A stretch of DNA of 18,645 bases, taken from assembly GCA_018376005.1 (NCBI GenBank), contig JAHACE010000010.1, positions 1 through 18,645 on the forward strand, given 5' to 3'. Made by a program: the position numbers and the translations under genes. Below, in pieces: positions 12,741-18,645 of the stretch. Origin of the DNA: Atopobium sp. GTDB taxonomy: Bacteria > Actinomycetota > Coriobacteriia > Coriobacteriales > Atopobiaceae. Position 1 is the first letter of the stretch. Each line of letters starts with the position of its first letter. The notes under the pieces are model-generated. The model did not search any database. It was not told where the DNA came from and worked only from the letters and a program-made list of their open reading frames with translations.

Positions 12741-12854
12741 ATGAAGGTACGTCCTTCGGTAAAGAAGATGTGCGACAAGTGCAAAGTCATCCGTCGCCAC
12801 GGTAAGGTTTACGTGATTTGCGAGAACCCGCGCCACAAGCAGCGTCAGGGCTAA
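12741..12854 (+). CDS. rpmJ: 50S ribosomal protein L36, zinc type
   Basis: 37-residue L36, the smallest large-subunit protein, too short for most gene-length cut-offs. The full product starts MKVRPSVKKMCDKCKVIRRH and ends RHKQRQG. The zinc site is intact: Cys11, Cys14, Cys27 and His32, marking the C+ (zinc-containing) form. Length is exactly typical (37-38). AAAGGAAG lies before the ATG. It is 15 bases upstream of rpsM, the universal infA-rpmJ-rpsM order. Confidence 0.95.
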   Translation: MKVRPSVKKMCDKCKVIRRHGKVYVICENPRHKQRQG

Positions 12855-12869
12855 GGAAGGAGCACCAAG

Positions 12870-13238
12870 TTGGCCCGTATTAACGGCGTCGACCTGCCAC
12901 GCGATAAGCGTGTTGAGGTCGGACTCACCTATCTTTACGGCATTGGTCAGACTCGTGCAACCAAGATTTGCAACGAGACTGGTATCGATGTAAATACTCG
13001 CGTCAAGGACCTCACAGAGGAAGAAGTCACTAAGATTCGTGACTTTATTGACGCTCATTACACCACCGAGGGCGATCTTCGCCGCGAGGTGCGTCAAAAT
13101 GTTGCCCGCCTGATGGAGATTGGCTGCTACCGCGGCCTCCGTCACCGCAAGGGCCTCCCTGTCCACGGTCAGCGTACCCACACTAACGCTCGTACTCGTA
13201 AGGGTAAGAAGCGTCAGGTGGGCGGCAAGAAGAAGTAG
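12870..13238 (+). CDS. rpsM: 30S ribosomal protein S13
   Basis: 122-residue S13 of the 30S head, contacting P-site tRNA and L5 through intersubunit bridges. Conserved segments are RINGVDLPRDKRVEVGLTYL, YGIGQTRATKICNETGI, and RGLRHRKGLPVHGQRTHTNARTRKG in two adjoining blocks, with the basic tail. Length is typical (118-126). The TTG start at 12870 has GGAAGGAG upstream and gives the standard N-terminus MARINGVDLP. rpsK follows after 14 bases. Confidence 0.96.
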   Translation: MARINGVDLPRDKRVEVGLTYLYGIGQTRATKICNETGIDVNTRVKDLTEEEVTKIRDFIDAHYTTEGDLRREVRQNVARLMEIGCYRGLRHRKGLPVHGQRTHTNARTRKGKKRQVGGKKK

Positions 13239-13252
13239 GCGAGGAGTAGCTA

Positions 13253-13654
13253 ATGGCACAGAAAAAGAACGCTCGCACTACACGCGTCCGCCGCTCCGAG
13301 CGTAAAAACATTGCAGTGGGCCAGGCCCACATCAAGAGCACATTCAATAACACGATTGTCTCTATTTCCGATCCCCAGGGTAATGTAATTTCCTGGCAGT
13401 CCGGTGGTACCGTCGGCTTCAAGGGCTCTCGTAAGTCCACTCCTTTTGCTGCACAGCTTGCAGCAGAGGCAGCAGCAAAGGCAGCAATGGAGCACGGTCT
13501 CCACAAGGTAGCTGTTTTTGTTAAGGGCCCAGGCTCTGGTCGCGAGACCGCAATCCGTTCCCTTCAGGCAGCAGGCCTCGAGGTTTCGGGTATTCAGGAT
13601 AAGACACCTATTGCACACAACGGCTGCCGTCCTAAAAAGCGCCGTCGCAACTAG
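13253..13654 (+). CDS. rpsK: 30S ribosomal protein S11
   Basis: 133-residue S11 of the 30S platform, next to the mRNA exit and the Shine-Dalgarno duplex. It contains GQAHIKSTFNNTIVSISDPQ, GTVGFKGSRKSTPFAAQLAA, VFVKGPGSGRETAIRSLQAA and the end NGCRPKKRRRN. Length is normal (127-135). GCGAGGAG precedes the ATG. rpsD follows after 17 bases with GAAAGGAC as its site. Confidence 0.97.
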   Translation: MAQKKNARTTRVRRSERKNIAVGQAHIKSTFNNTIVSISDPQGNVISWQSGGTVGFKGSRKSTPFAAQLAAEAAAKAAMEHGLHKVAVFVKGPGSGRETAIRSLQAAGLEVSGIQDKTPIAHNGCRPKKRRRN

Positions 13655-13671
13655 CACGAAAGGACAAGCAA

Positions 13672-14265
13672 ATGGCAATTGATAGGACCCCGGTCCTTAA
13701 AAGATGTCGTCAGCTTGGCATCGATCCCGTTGTGATGGGGATCAATAAGACTTCTAACCGTGAGCCACGTCGCCGTCGTCGCCAGGAGAGCGAGTACGGT
13801 ATGCAGCTCCGTGAGAAGCAGAAGGCTAAGTTCATTTACGGCGTCCTTGAGAACCAGTTCCACGGTTACTATGAGATGGCTAAGAAGAACCCAGGCATTA
13901 CTGGTGACAACCTGATGAGCATCCTTGAGACTCGTCTTGACAACGTCATCTTCCGCCTTGGCTTTGCTCGTACACGTAAAGAGGCTCGTCAGACTGTCCG
14001 TCACGGTCACATCACCGTTAACGGTCAGCGTGTTGACATTCCTTCTTATCGCGTAAAGAGCGGCGATGTTATCGCTGTTGCTTCCAAGGCAAAGGATCTT
14101 CTTCCAATCAAGGAAGCTCTCATTTCCTCCGAGCACATGGCAGTTCCTGCATGGCTTGAGGTTGACATTGAGAAGCTGCAGGGCACTGTTCTTCAGCTTC
14201 CAACCCGCGATCAGATCGACCTTGAGATTGACGCACAGCTGATCGTCGAGCTCTACTCCAAGTAA
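13672..14265 (+). CDS. rpsD: 30S ribosomal protein S4
   Basis: 197-residue S4, primary 16S rRNA binder, mRNA-entry protein and, in E. coli, alpha-operon repressor. The N-terminal region has a single Cys and no CxxC pair, so it is the zinc-free form. The S4 domain RLDNVIFRLGFARTRKEARQ then TVRHGHITVNGQRVDIPSYR is complete, and the C-terminus EIDAQLIVELYSK is typical. Length is slightly short of 200-206. Its place between rpsK and rpoA is the conserved alpha-operon position, and autoregulation is possible though no pseudoknot was identified. Confidence 0.97.
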   Translation: MAIDRTPVLKRCRQLGIDPVVMGINKTSNREPRRRRRQESEYGMQLREKQKAKFIYGVLENQFHGYYEMAKKNPGITGDNLMSILETRLDNVIFRLGFARTRKEARQTVRHGHITVNGQRVDIPSYRVKSGDVIAVASKAKDLLPIKEALISSEHMAVPAWLEVDIEKLQGTVLQLPTRDQIDLEIDAQLIVELYSK

Positions 14266-14289
14266 GCCCGACCCGTTTTGGAGGTAGCA

Positions 14290-15231
14290 ATGTCCGAATT
14301 TATCCGACCAAACGTGTCGGTAGATGAAATCGGCGCAAACGTCGCTCGTGTGAGCGTAGAGCCGCTTGAGCGTGGCTATGGTGACACGCTTGGCAACTCC
14401 CTCCGCCGCGTACTGCTTTCCTCTCTTGAGGGAGCTGCGGTTGAGGCCATCCAGATTGATGGCGTTCAGCATGAGTTCACTACGGTTGAAGGCGTCTATG
14501 AGGACGTTACTGACATCGTTCTGAACGTTAAGGGCCTAGTTTTCCGCAACACCAACAACTCTGATGAGGCTGAGGCTTCCATCTCTGTTGATGGTCCTTG
14601 CAAAGTCTCTGGTGCTGATCTTGATGTTCCTATGGGCTACGAGCTGGTTAACCCAGCTCAGCACATTTGCACCCTTGCTGAGGGAGCTCATCTTTCCATG
14701 AGACTTCGTCTTGGTAATGGTCGCGGTTATGTTTCCGGTGAGGATAACGAGCGTGAGAGCGATCCAATTGGATTCATTCACGTTGACTCGATCTTCTCGC
14801 CAGTTCGCCGCTGCGCTAAGGCTGTTGAGCCTTGCCGTGTTGGCCGTCACACCGACTATGATCGTCTGGTGCTTGAGGTTGAGACCAATGGTGCAATCAG
14901 CCCTCGCGAGGCTGTCGTTGAGGCTGCAAACATCATTAACCAGCACATGAGCGCATTCATGGGACTTACTGATTTTGACGAGACTCAGGAAGAGGCTTCG
15001 ATTTTTGCTAAGGCAGACGTCGAGGACGATTCCGAGCTTGAGAAGCAGGTTGAGGATTTGGACCTTTCCGTCCGTTCTTACAACTGCCTCAAGCGTGCAG
15101 GAATTCACTCTGTCCGTCAGCTCGTTGATTTCTCTGAGAACGATCTTCTCAACATCAGAAACTTTGGTGTTAAGTCTATTGAAGAAGTCAAGGAAAAGCT
15201 CGAGAGCATGGGCCTGTCCCTTAAGGCTTAG
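14290..15231 (+). CDS. rpoA: DNA-directed RNA polymerase subunit alpha
   Basis: 313-residue alpha subunit. The N-terminal domain dimerises and scaffolds beta and beta-prime: GYGDTLGNSLRRVLLSSLEG is the classic block near residues 30-50, and NIINQHMSAFMGL ends it. A flexible linker (about 225-250) leads to the C-terminal domain with LDLSVRSYNCLKRAGIHSVR and NIRNFGVKSIEEVKEKLESM, which binds UP-element DNA and activators. Length is typical (310-330). The ATG at 14290 is chosen because GGAGGT lies directly before it; an upstream in-frame TTG at 14278 would overlap that site. Confidence 0.97.
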   Translation: MSEFIRPNVSVDEIGANVARVSVEPLERGYGDTLGNSLRRVLLSSLEGAAVEAIQIDGVQHEFTTVEGVYEDVTDIVLNVKGLVFRNTNNSDEAEASISVDGPCKVSGADLDVPMGYELVNPAQHICTLAEGAHLSMRLRLGNGRGYVSGEDNERESDPIGFIHVDSIFSPVRRCAKAVEPCRVGRHTDYDRLVLEVETNGAISPREAVVEAANIINQHMSAFMGLTDFDETQEEASIFAKADVEDDSELEKQVEDLDLSVRSYNCLKRAGIHSVRQLVDFSENDLLNIRNFGVKSIEEVKEKLESMGLSLKA

Positions 15232-15264
15232 TCGCGCCTTGTCACGCATAGGAGAATGTAAATT

Positions 15265-15750
15265 ATGAGGCACAATAAGAAGAGGGGCATGAAGCTTGGT
15301 ACTGATGCTAGCCACACCAAGGCCATCAAGAAGAGCCTGATCCAAGCCCTTTTCACTAACGATCGTATTAAGACTCTTGACGTCCGCGCTAAGGCAGTTC
15401 GCGGCGAGGTCGACAAGGTCATCACTTGGGCAAAGCGCGGCGACCTTCACGCTCGTCGTCTTGCTATGGCCAAGGTTGGTAACGCAGAGCTTGTCCGTGA
15501 GGTATTTGACAAGGCTGCTCAGGGTATGTGGGCTGACCGCAACGGCGGCTACACCCGCATCATGAAGCTTGGTCCTCGTAAGGGCGATGCTTCTGAGGTT
15601 GTTATCCTTGAGCTTGTTACCGAGCCAGTTCAGCCAAAGGCTTCTAACAAGAAGGCTAAGGCTACCAAGGTTGCTCCTGCTCCTGTAAAGGAAGAGAAGA
15701 CCGAGGCTCCAGCAGAGGAGACCGAGCAGACCGAAGAGGCTGCAGAGTAA
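15265..15750 (+). CDS. rplQ: 50S ribosomal protein L17 with long C-terminal tail
   Basis: 161-residue L17, bound near the tunnel exit. The conserved core ends near residue 120: MRHNKKRGMKLGTDASHTKA, RIKTLDVRAKAVRGEVDKV, then GGYTRIMKLGPRKGDASEV. Residues 121-161 form a low-complexity tail, first Lys/Ala/Pro then Glu/Thr rich. The E. coli protein is 127 residues and most are 115-130, though longer actinobacterial forms are known. Last gene of the alpha operon, followed by a strong terminator. Confidence 0.95.
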   Translation: MRHNKKRGMKLGTDASHTKAIKKSLIQALFTNDRIKTLDVRAKAVRGEVDKVITWAKRGDLHARRLAMAKVGNAELVREVFDKAAQGMWADRNGGYTRIMKLGPRKGDASEVVILELVTEPVQPKASNKKAKATKVAPAPVKEEKTEAPAEETEQTEEAAE

Positions 15751-15770
15751 CTTCTGTCAAAGTGAATCTG

Positions 15771-15804
15771 AAGAGGTCCTGGCTTTTTGCTGGGACCTCT
15801 TTTT
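15771..15804 (+). terminator. Intrinsic terminator after rplQ
   Basis: AAGAGGTCC (15771-15779) pairs with GGACCTCTT (15793-15801), with further inner pairs TGGC/GCTG around a TTTTT loop, and a T-run at 15800-15804. It closes the alpha operon 20 bases after rplQ. The ECF ATPase starts 20 bases beyond with AAAGGAGGG; no clear promoter is visible between, so ECF expression may rest on read-through. Confidence 0.9.
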
Positions 15805-15823
15805 CAAATAAAGGAGGGTTGTC

Positions 15824-17149
15824 ATGATTGAGTTCAAAAACGTATCTTTTGCATACGGTACGTTAGCTACACCACAATCTATGACTGACTCTGCTTCTGA
15901 AGATACTGTAGGAGCCACAGAGAGCCAATCTCCGCACCCAATGGCACTAACCCTTGATAACGTTTCATTTACCCTAAAGCCGGGCTCTAGAACGGTTGTG
16001 CTTGGCCACAATGGTTCAGGCAAGTCAACACTTGCAAATCTTTGTAATGCATCACTTTTTCCTCTATCCGGAGAGGTTTTAGTAGACGGCAATTCAGTGA
16101 CCGTAGTGCCGTCTACTCAGATTTCTTCCGTTGTGGGAATGGTTCGTCAAGATCCAACAGCGCAGCTTGTTTGTGCAACTGTCTTTGATGAAGTTGCCTT
16201 TGGCCCTGCTAATCTTGGTTTGCCAAAAGAAGAGATAGTTTCTTGCGTTACTCAAACACTGGAGCTTTGTGGCATTGCCGATTTGATTGATGCGCCTACC
16301 CATACGCTTTCTGGAGGCCAACAGCAGCTTGTTTCTATTGCAGCAGCGCTTTCAGTGCATCCACGTTATCTGGTGCTTGATGAGGCATTTGCTCAGCTTG
16401 ATACTCGATTCAGAAATCACCTTTCTAACCTGGTAAACACTCTTGTTACAAACGGAATGGGTATGCTTGAGATTTCTCATTCGTTTGAGTCTCTTCCCGG
16501 GGCTGACCAGGTACTTGTTTTGGAGAAAGGCCAGCTAGTTTGGTCGGGAACTCCCACAGAGTTTCTCTTGGATGCAAACGCAATCGCAAACGCTGGTTTT
16601 GATGATGCACTCACAGCAACAGCGCATATAGCTGCACAGGCTGGCTATAAATTTGATGTGCCTTTTAACGCATCAGAGTTTGTTGCGTTTCTTGTTCAGA
16701 ACAACCTTGCGTTTGATGCTTTGGATACCCTTGTGTATCAGCGTGCCCTTGAGGTGGTGCGAGCAAACAACTATGACGGAATTCAGGCGCTCGGCGAGGA
16801 ACACGAGCTGGTAGTTTGTGGCGTGTCTCATGCGTTTGACAAGCCCGTTCTGTATGACGTAACTATTTCCTCTACGGGAGAGCTTGTTGTTATGGTAGGC
16901 GCTTCTGGCTCTGGAAAAACAACCTGCGCCCGCATAGCTGCTGGCCTCATAGAGGCTGATACCGGGCACGCAACAATTGATGCGCGACTGGTGTGCCCTG
17001 GAGATGTCGGCATGTGTTTTCAGCGCCCCCAGGATCAACTCTTTGCCCAAAGTGTTGCTGAAGATATCGCTAACGCTTTCTGGTGGCCAGGCTCGTCGCG
17101 CAGCGCTTGCAGGAACGCTGGCCTGCGCAACGTACGCGGTGGTGTTTGA
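15824..17149 (+). CDS. ecfA: ECF transporter ATPase, two-domain EcfA, frame-disrupted in domain 2
   Basis: Energy-coupling ATPase of an ECF vitamin/metal uptake system, as a tandem fusion of two ABC domains. Domain 1 is complete: Walker A GHNGSGKST (61-69), Q-loop VRQDPTAQ, FDEVAFGPANLGLP, signature LSGGQ (162-166), Walker B YLVLDEA (182-188), switch His219. An unusual Ser/Thr/Glu-rich insert occupies residues 13-39, between the first two strands. Domain 2 has Walker A GASGSGKTT (359-367) and Q-loop FQRPQDQLF (399-407), then SVAEDIA, after which the frame gives unrelated sequence and stops. The rest is in the next frame (separate entry). About 35 codons between EDIA and LSGGQ are missing. It lies in the conserved rplQ-ecfA-ecfT-truA order. 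Confidence 0.85.
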   Translation: MIEFKNVSFAYGTLATPQSMTDSASEDTVGATESQSPHPMALTLDNVSFTLKPGSRTVVLGHNGSGKSTLANLCNASLFPLSGEVLVDGNSVTVVPSTQISSVVGMVRQDPTAQLVCATVFDEVAFGPANLGLPKEEIVSCVTQTLELCGIADLIDAPTHTLSGGQQQLVSIAAALSVHPRYLVLDEAFAQLDTRFRNHLSNLVNTLVTNGMGMLEISHSFESLPGADQVLVLEKGQLVWSGTPTEFLLDANAIANAGFDDALTATAHIAAQAGYKFDVPFNASEFVAFLVQNNLAFDALDTLVYQRALEVVRANNYDGIQALGEEHELVVCGVSHAFDKPVLYDVTISSTGELVVMVGASGSGKTTCARIAAGLIEADTGHATIDARLVCPGDVGMCFQRPQDQLFAQSVAEDIANAFWWPGSSRSACRNAGLRNVRGGV

Positions 17150-17429
17150 TGAGGCAACGTCTGGACTTGATGGCGAGGCGCGCTCGCAGGTGCTGCATCT
17201 TGCTCGCGAGCTGGCAAACGAGGGCAAAGCGGTTCTTGCAATCACCCATGATGTAAGCGAATGGCTTCCTTTTGCTGACAGAGTAGTGTTTCTCGAGAAG
17301 GGCTGTGTTGTTGCAGACGTCAACGTGCAAGAAGCACAGACAACCCCAGAGATATACGAGGCTGCGCAGCTTGATTGCCCACTGTTTGTAAGCGTATTGC
17401 ATGAGCTTTTGGAGGCCTGCTATGTCTAA
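17070..17429 (+). pseudogene. ecfA: Displaced C-terminal part of EcfA domain 2
   Basis: In the +1 frame relative to the upstream ORF, this encodes the remainder of the second ABC domain: signature LSGGQARRAALAG (from 17076), Walker B YAVVFDEATSGLD, switch AITHDVSEW with its His, and the typical end PLFVSVLHELLEACYV. It directly follows the Q-loop part in the DNA, but the helical subdomain (FGP...NLGL type, present in domain 1 as 36 residues) is absent. Sequence conservation is high on both sides, so the lesion is recent or artificial. The last bases overlap the ecfT start by 8. Confidence 0.8.
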
Positions 17430-18198
17430 GTGCCCCTGTGCTCTGCTTAAGCACTTCTCGCTTGCTTCATTGACAGCGCAGACAAAAATCGTTGCCACTT
17501 TTGTGGGTATTGTTGCTCTTTTCTGTATACAGCAGCCACTTGCATTTGCCGCATTTGCTTTGATTTGTGTGAGCCTTCTTTGGAGCGCTCGTGTAAGTAT
17601 TTTGGAGTTTTTGCGCGTGGCAAAGCCTGCAGCTTTTGTTTTGCTCCTCTCATTTGTGGCCAATACGCTGGTGTTTATTGGACACCCCGATATCATTTTC
17701 TCCGGATCAGTTGGTCTTTCTGTGGCGGGGTTTTACAGAAGTACCGTAGCTATTGCCCGCGTGTTGCTTGCCTTGGCACTGGTTTTATCAGTAGCGTCAA
17801 CAACTACACCTACGCAGCTTGCTGATGGCTTTTCTGTACTGTTGCTGCCGCTGCGTCTTATTCGTGTTGACGTTGATGGTTTGAGCATTGTGCTCTCAAT
17901 TGCCCTGAGGGCAATTCCGCTTACCTTAGAAGAACTCGACAGAATTAGAGCTGCTCAGAGGGCACGTGGATTCAATTTTGAATCGGGCGGTATTGTTGAG
18001 CGCATTAAAAAGTGGTTTACGCTTTTGGTACCGCTGACCGTCTCGCTCTTTCAGCGCGCAGATCAGATGGCGCAAACAATGACAGATCGCTGTCTTGGTG
18101 CAGCAAAACGTACGCGTATCTCCGCAAAAATGCAGCTTGTTGACTGGGTAGTGTTGCTGCTGTGGGTTGCACTGTGCTTTGGTCTTACAACGCTGTAG
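17422..18198 (+). CDS. ecfT: ECF transporter transmembrane subunit EcfT
   Basis: 258-residue membrane coupling subunit that links the EcfA ATPase to substrate-binding S components. Hydrophobic segments appear at about 22-52, 68-86, 98-126 and 236-256. The cytoplasmic coupling helices are recognised by AQRARGFNF (Ala-Arg-Gly at 181-183) and the degenerate second motif TDRCLG (221-226). Length is typical (250-270). Start at ATG 17422 is preferred over 17401 because TTTTGGAGG (17406-17414) lies just before it. It overlaps the ATPase end by 8 bases, implying coupling. No S component is in the window, so the substrate is unknown. Confidence 0.92.
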   Translation: MSKCPCALLKHFSLASLTAQTKIVATFVGIVALFCIQQPLAFAAFALICVSLLWSARVSILEFLRVAKPAAFVLLLSFVANTLVFIGHPDIIFSGSVGLSVAGFYRSTVAIARVLLALALVLSVASTTTPTQLADGFSVLLLPLRLIRVDVDGLSIVLSIALRAIPLTLEELDRIRAAQRARGFNFESGGIVERIKKWFTLLVPLTVSLFQRADQMAQTMTDRCLGAAKRTRISAKMQLVDWVVLLLWVALCFGLTTL

Positions 18199-18202
18199 TG
18201 AT

Positions 18203-18232
18203 CTTGCATTGCTGAACAACCTTGCATTGCTG
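18203..18232 (+). repeat. 12-base direct repeat downstream of ecfT
   Basis: CTTGCATTGCTG occurs at 18203-18214 and again at 18221-18232, spaced by 6 bases (period 18). CATTGC within either copy can pair with GCAATG at 18256-18261. It lies in the 128-base gap before truA. It may be an operator-like site or replication slippage; nothing else supports a function. Confidence 0.5.
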
Positions 18233-18285
18233 TAGCGGTCTTGTGTCCAGCAGCTGCAATGAGTGCGTCAACTTTGAGCCTACGA

Positions 18286-18291
18286 TACAAT
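18286..18291 (+). promoter_or_regulatory. Possible -10 element for truA
   Basis: TACAAT (five of six to TATAAT) lies 36 bases before the truA ATG. No good -35 hexamer is found at standard spacing. A separate truA transcript is plausible given the 128-base gap after ecfT, but support is weak. Confidence 0.3.
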
Positions 18292-18326
18292 CACTCTAGT
18301 GGGCACAAGTCATTTCAGGGAGCTTC

Positions 18327-18645
18327 ATGAACTCAGAAACATCACAAAATATTGCATCAAATTGCAGTTTTGATGCATGCGAGGAGTCTTCGGCTGAGCC
18401 TTCAGCTCCTGAGACTCTCGCTGAAGCTCCTTCTGAGCCTGAAGCTACGCTTGTTATCCAGCTGGGCTACCGCGGCGCTGCATTCTGCGGCTTTGCCGAG
18501 CAGCCCACCCAGCGCACCGTTGCAGGAGATCTTCGCCGCGCGCTTCAGACCGTTTTGCGCAGAGAGGTCGAGCTCACCTGCGCGGGCAGAACCGACGCCG
18601 GCGTGCACGCCCAGGCCCAGTACGTGAGCCTGCCTGTGTACGGCG
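18327..18645 (+). CDS. truA: tRNA pseudouridine(38-40) synthase TruA, partial
   Basis: The first 106 residues of TruA, which converts uridines 38-40 of the tRNA anticodon stem-loop; the gene runs off the right end. The family begins near residue 41 with TLVIQLGYRGAAFCGFAEQP, followed by the catalytic loop AGRTDAGVHA (Asp90 is the nucleophile). Residues 1-40 are an Ala/Ser/Glu/Pro-rich extension not usual in TruA. ATG at 18327 has AGGGAG upstream; GTT or ATT codons nearer the domain are not good starts. Base composition rises sharply in GC from about 18460 onward. Position after ecfT is the classical Gram-positive order. Confidence 0.92.
   Translation, partial: MNSETSQNIASNCSFDACEESSAEPSAPETLAEAPSEPEATLVIQLGYRGAAFCGFAEQPTQRTVAGDLRRALQTVLRREVELTCAGRTDAGVHAQAQYVSLPVYG

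Noticed and set aside
14536..15450. 304-codon minus-strand frame opposite rpoA and rplQ
   Set aside because: It lies antisense to clear RpoA and L17 with no family resemblance or ribosome site; it is a codon-bias shadow.
1..18645. CRISPR arrays, tRNA or rRNA genes, insertion sequences or prophage
   Set aside because: No regular repeat-spacer pattern, cloverleaf, rRNA core motif, transposase or phage gene was seen on either strand.

Overview
The window is a bacterial S10-spc-alpha ribosomal protein super-operon followed by a folate/vitamin-type ECF transporter locus and the start of truA. Every supported gene is on the + strand. Gene order, frequent GTG/TTG starts, a zinc-type S14, the adk-map-infA insertion between spc and alpha genes, and the rplQ-ecfA-ecfT-truA order fit a Gram-positive. 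Protein character and moderate GC suggest class Coriobacteriia (Atopobium/Olsenella-like). The taxonomic call is inference from remembered similarity, not a search.

Layout: 1-148 is a structured leader. S10-type genes rplC-rplD-rplW-rplB-rpsS-rplV-rpsC-rplP-rpmC-rpsQ run to 5005, and rplN-rplX to 5813. A strong intrinsic terminator (5859-5895) then splits what is normally one spc unit. A candidate promoter and a folded leader restart it at rplE-rpsN(Z)-rpsH-rplF-rplR-rpsE-rpmD-rplO-secY (6115-10931). A second strong terminator (10949-10980) precedes adk and map. A promoter upstream of infA (12376) leads into infA-rpmJ-rpsM-rpsK-rpsD-rpoA-rplQ (to 15750), closed by a third terminator. The ECF genes (energy-coupling ATPase plus EcfT) occupy 15824-18198, and truA begins at 18327 and runs off the window.

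Two things stand out. First, spacing in the ribosomal operon is bimodal. Most genes overlap or sit within about 40 bases, but seven spacers of 68-301 bases and the leader of at least 148 bases hold perfect or near-perfect hairpins with unrelated sequences, often several in tandem and sometimes with mutually exclusive pairings. They look like a set of internal cis-regulatory or mRNA-processing elements before rplC, rplB, rplN, rplE, rpsN, rpsH, rplR and rpmJ. Second, two otherwise well-conserved genes each carry an internal out-of-frame loss. map lacks about 50 codons including the catalytic His region. The second ATPase domain of the fused EcfA lacks about 35 codons between the Q-loop region and the LSGGQ signature. 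Everything around them is intact, so either the strain carries recent lesions (and must have another map) or the assembly has collapsed at two places.

Functionally the window supplies ribosomal proteins of both subunits, the SecY translocon, adenylate kinase, N-terminal Met removal, IF-1, the RNA polymerase alpha subunit, vitamin-uptake energisation and a tRNA pseudouridine synthase.
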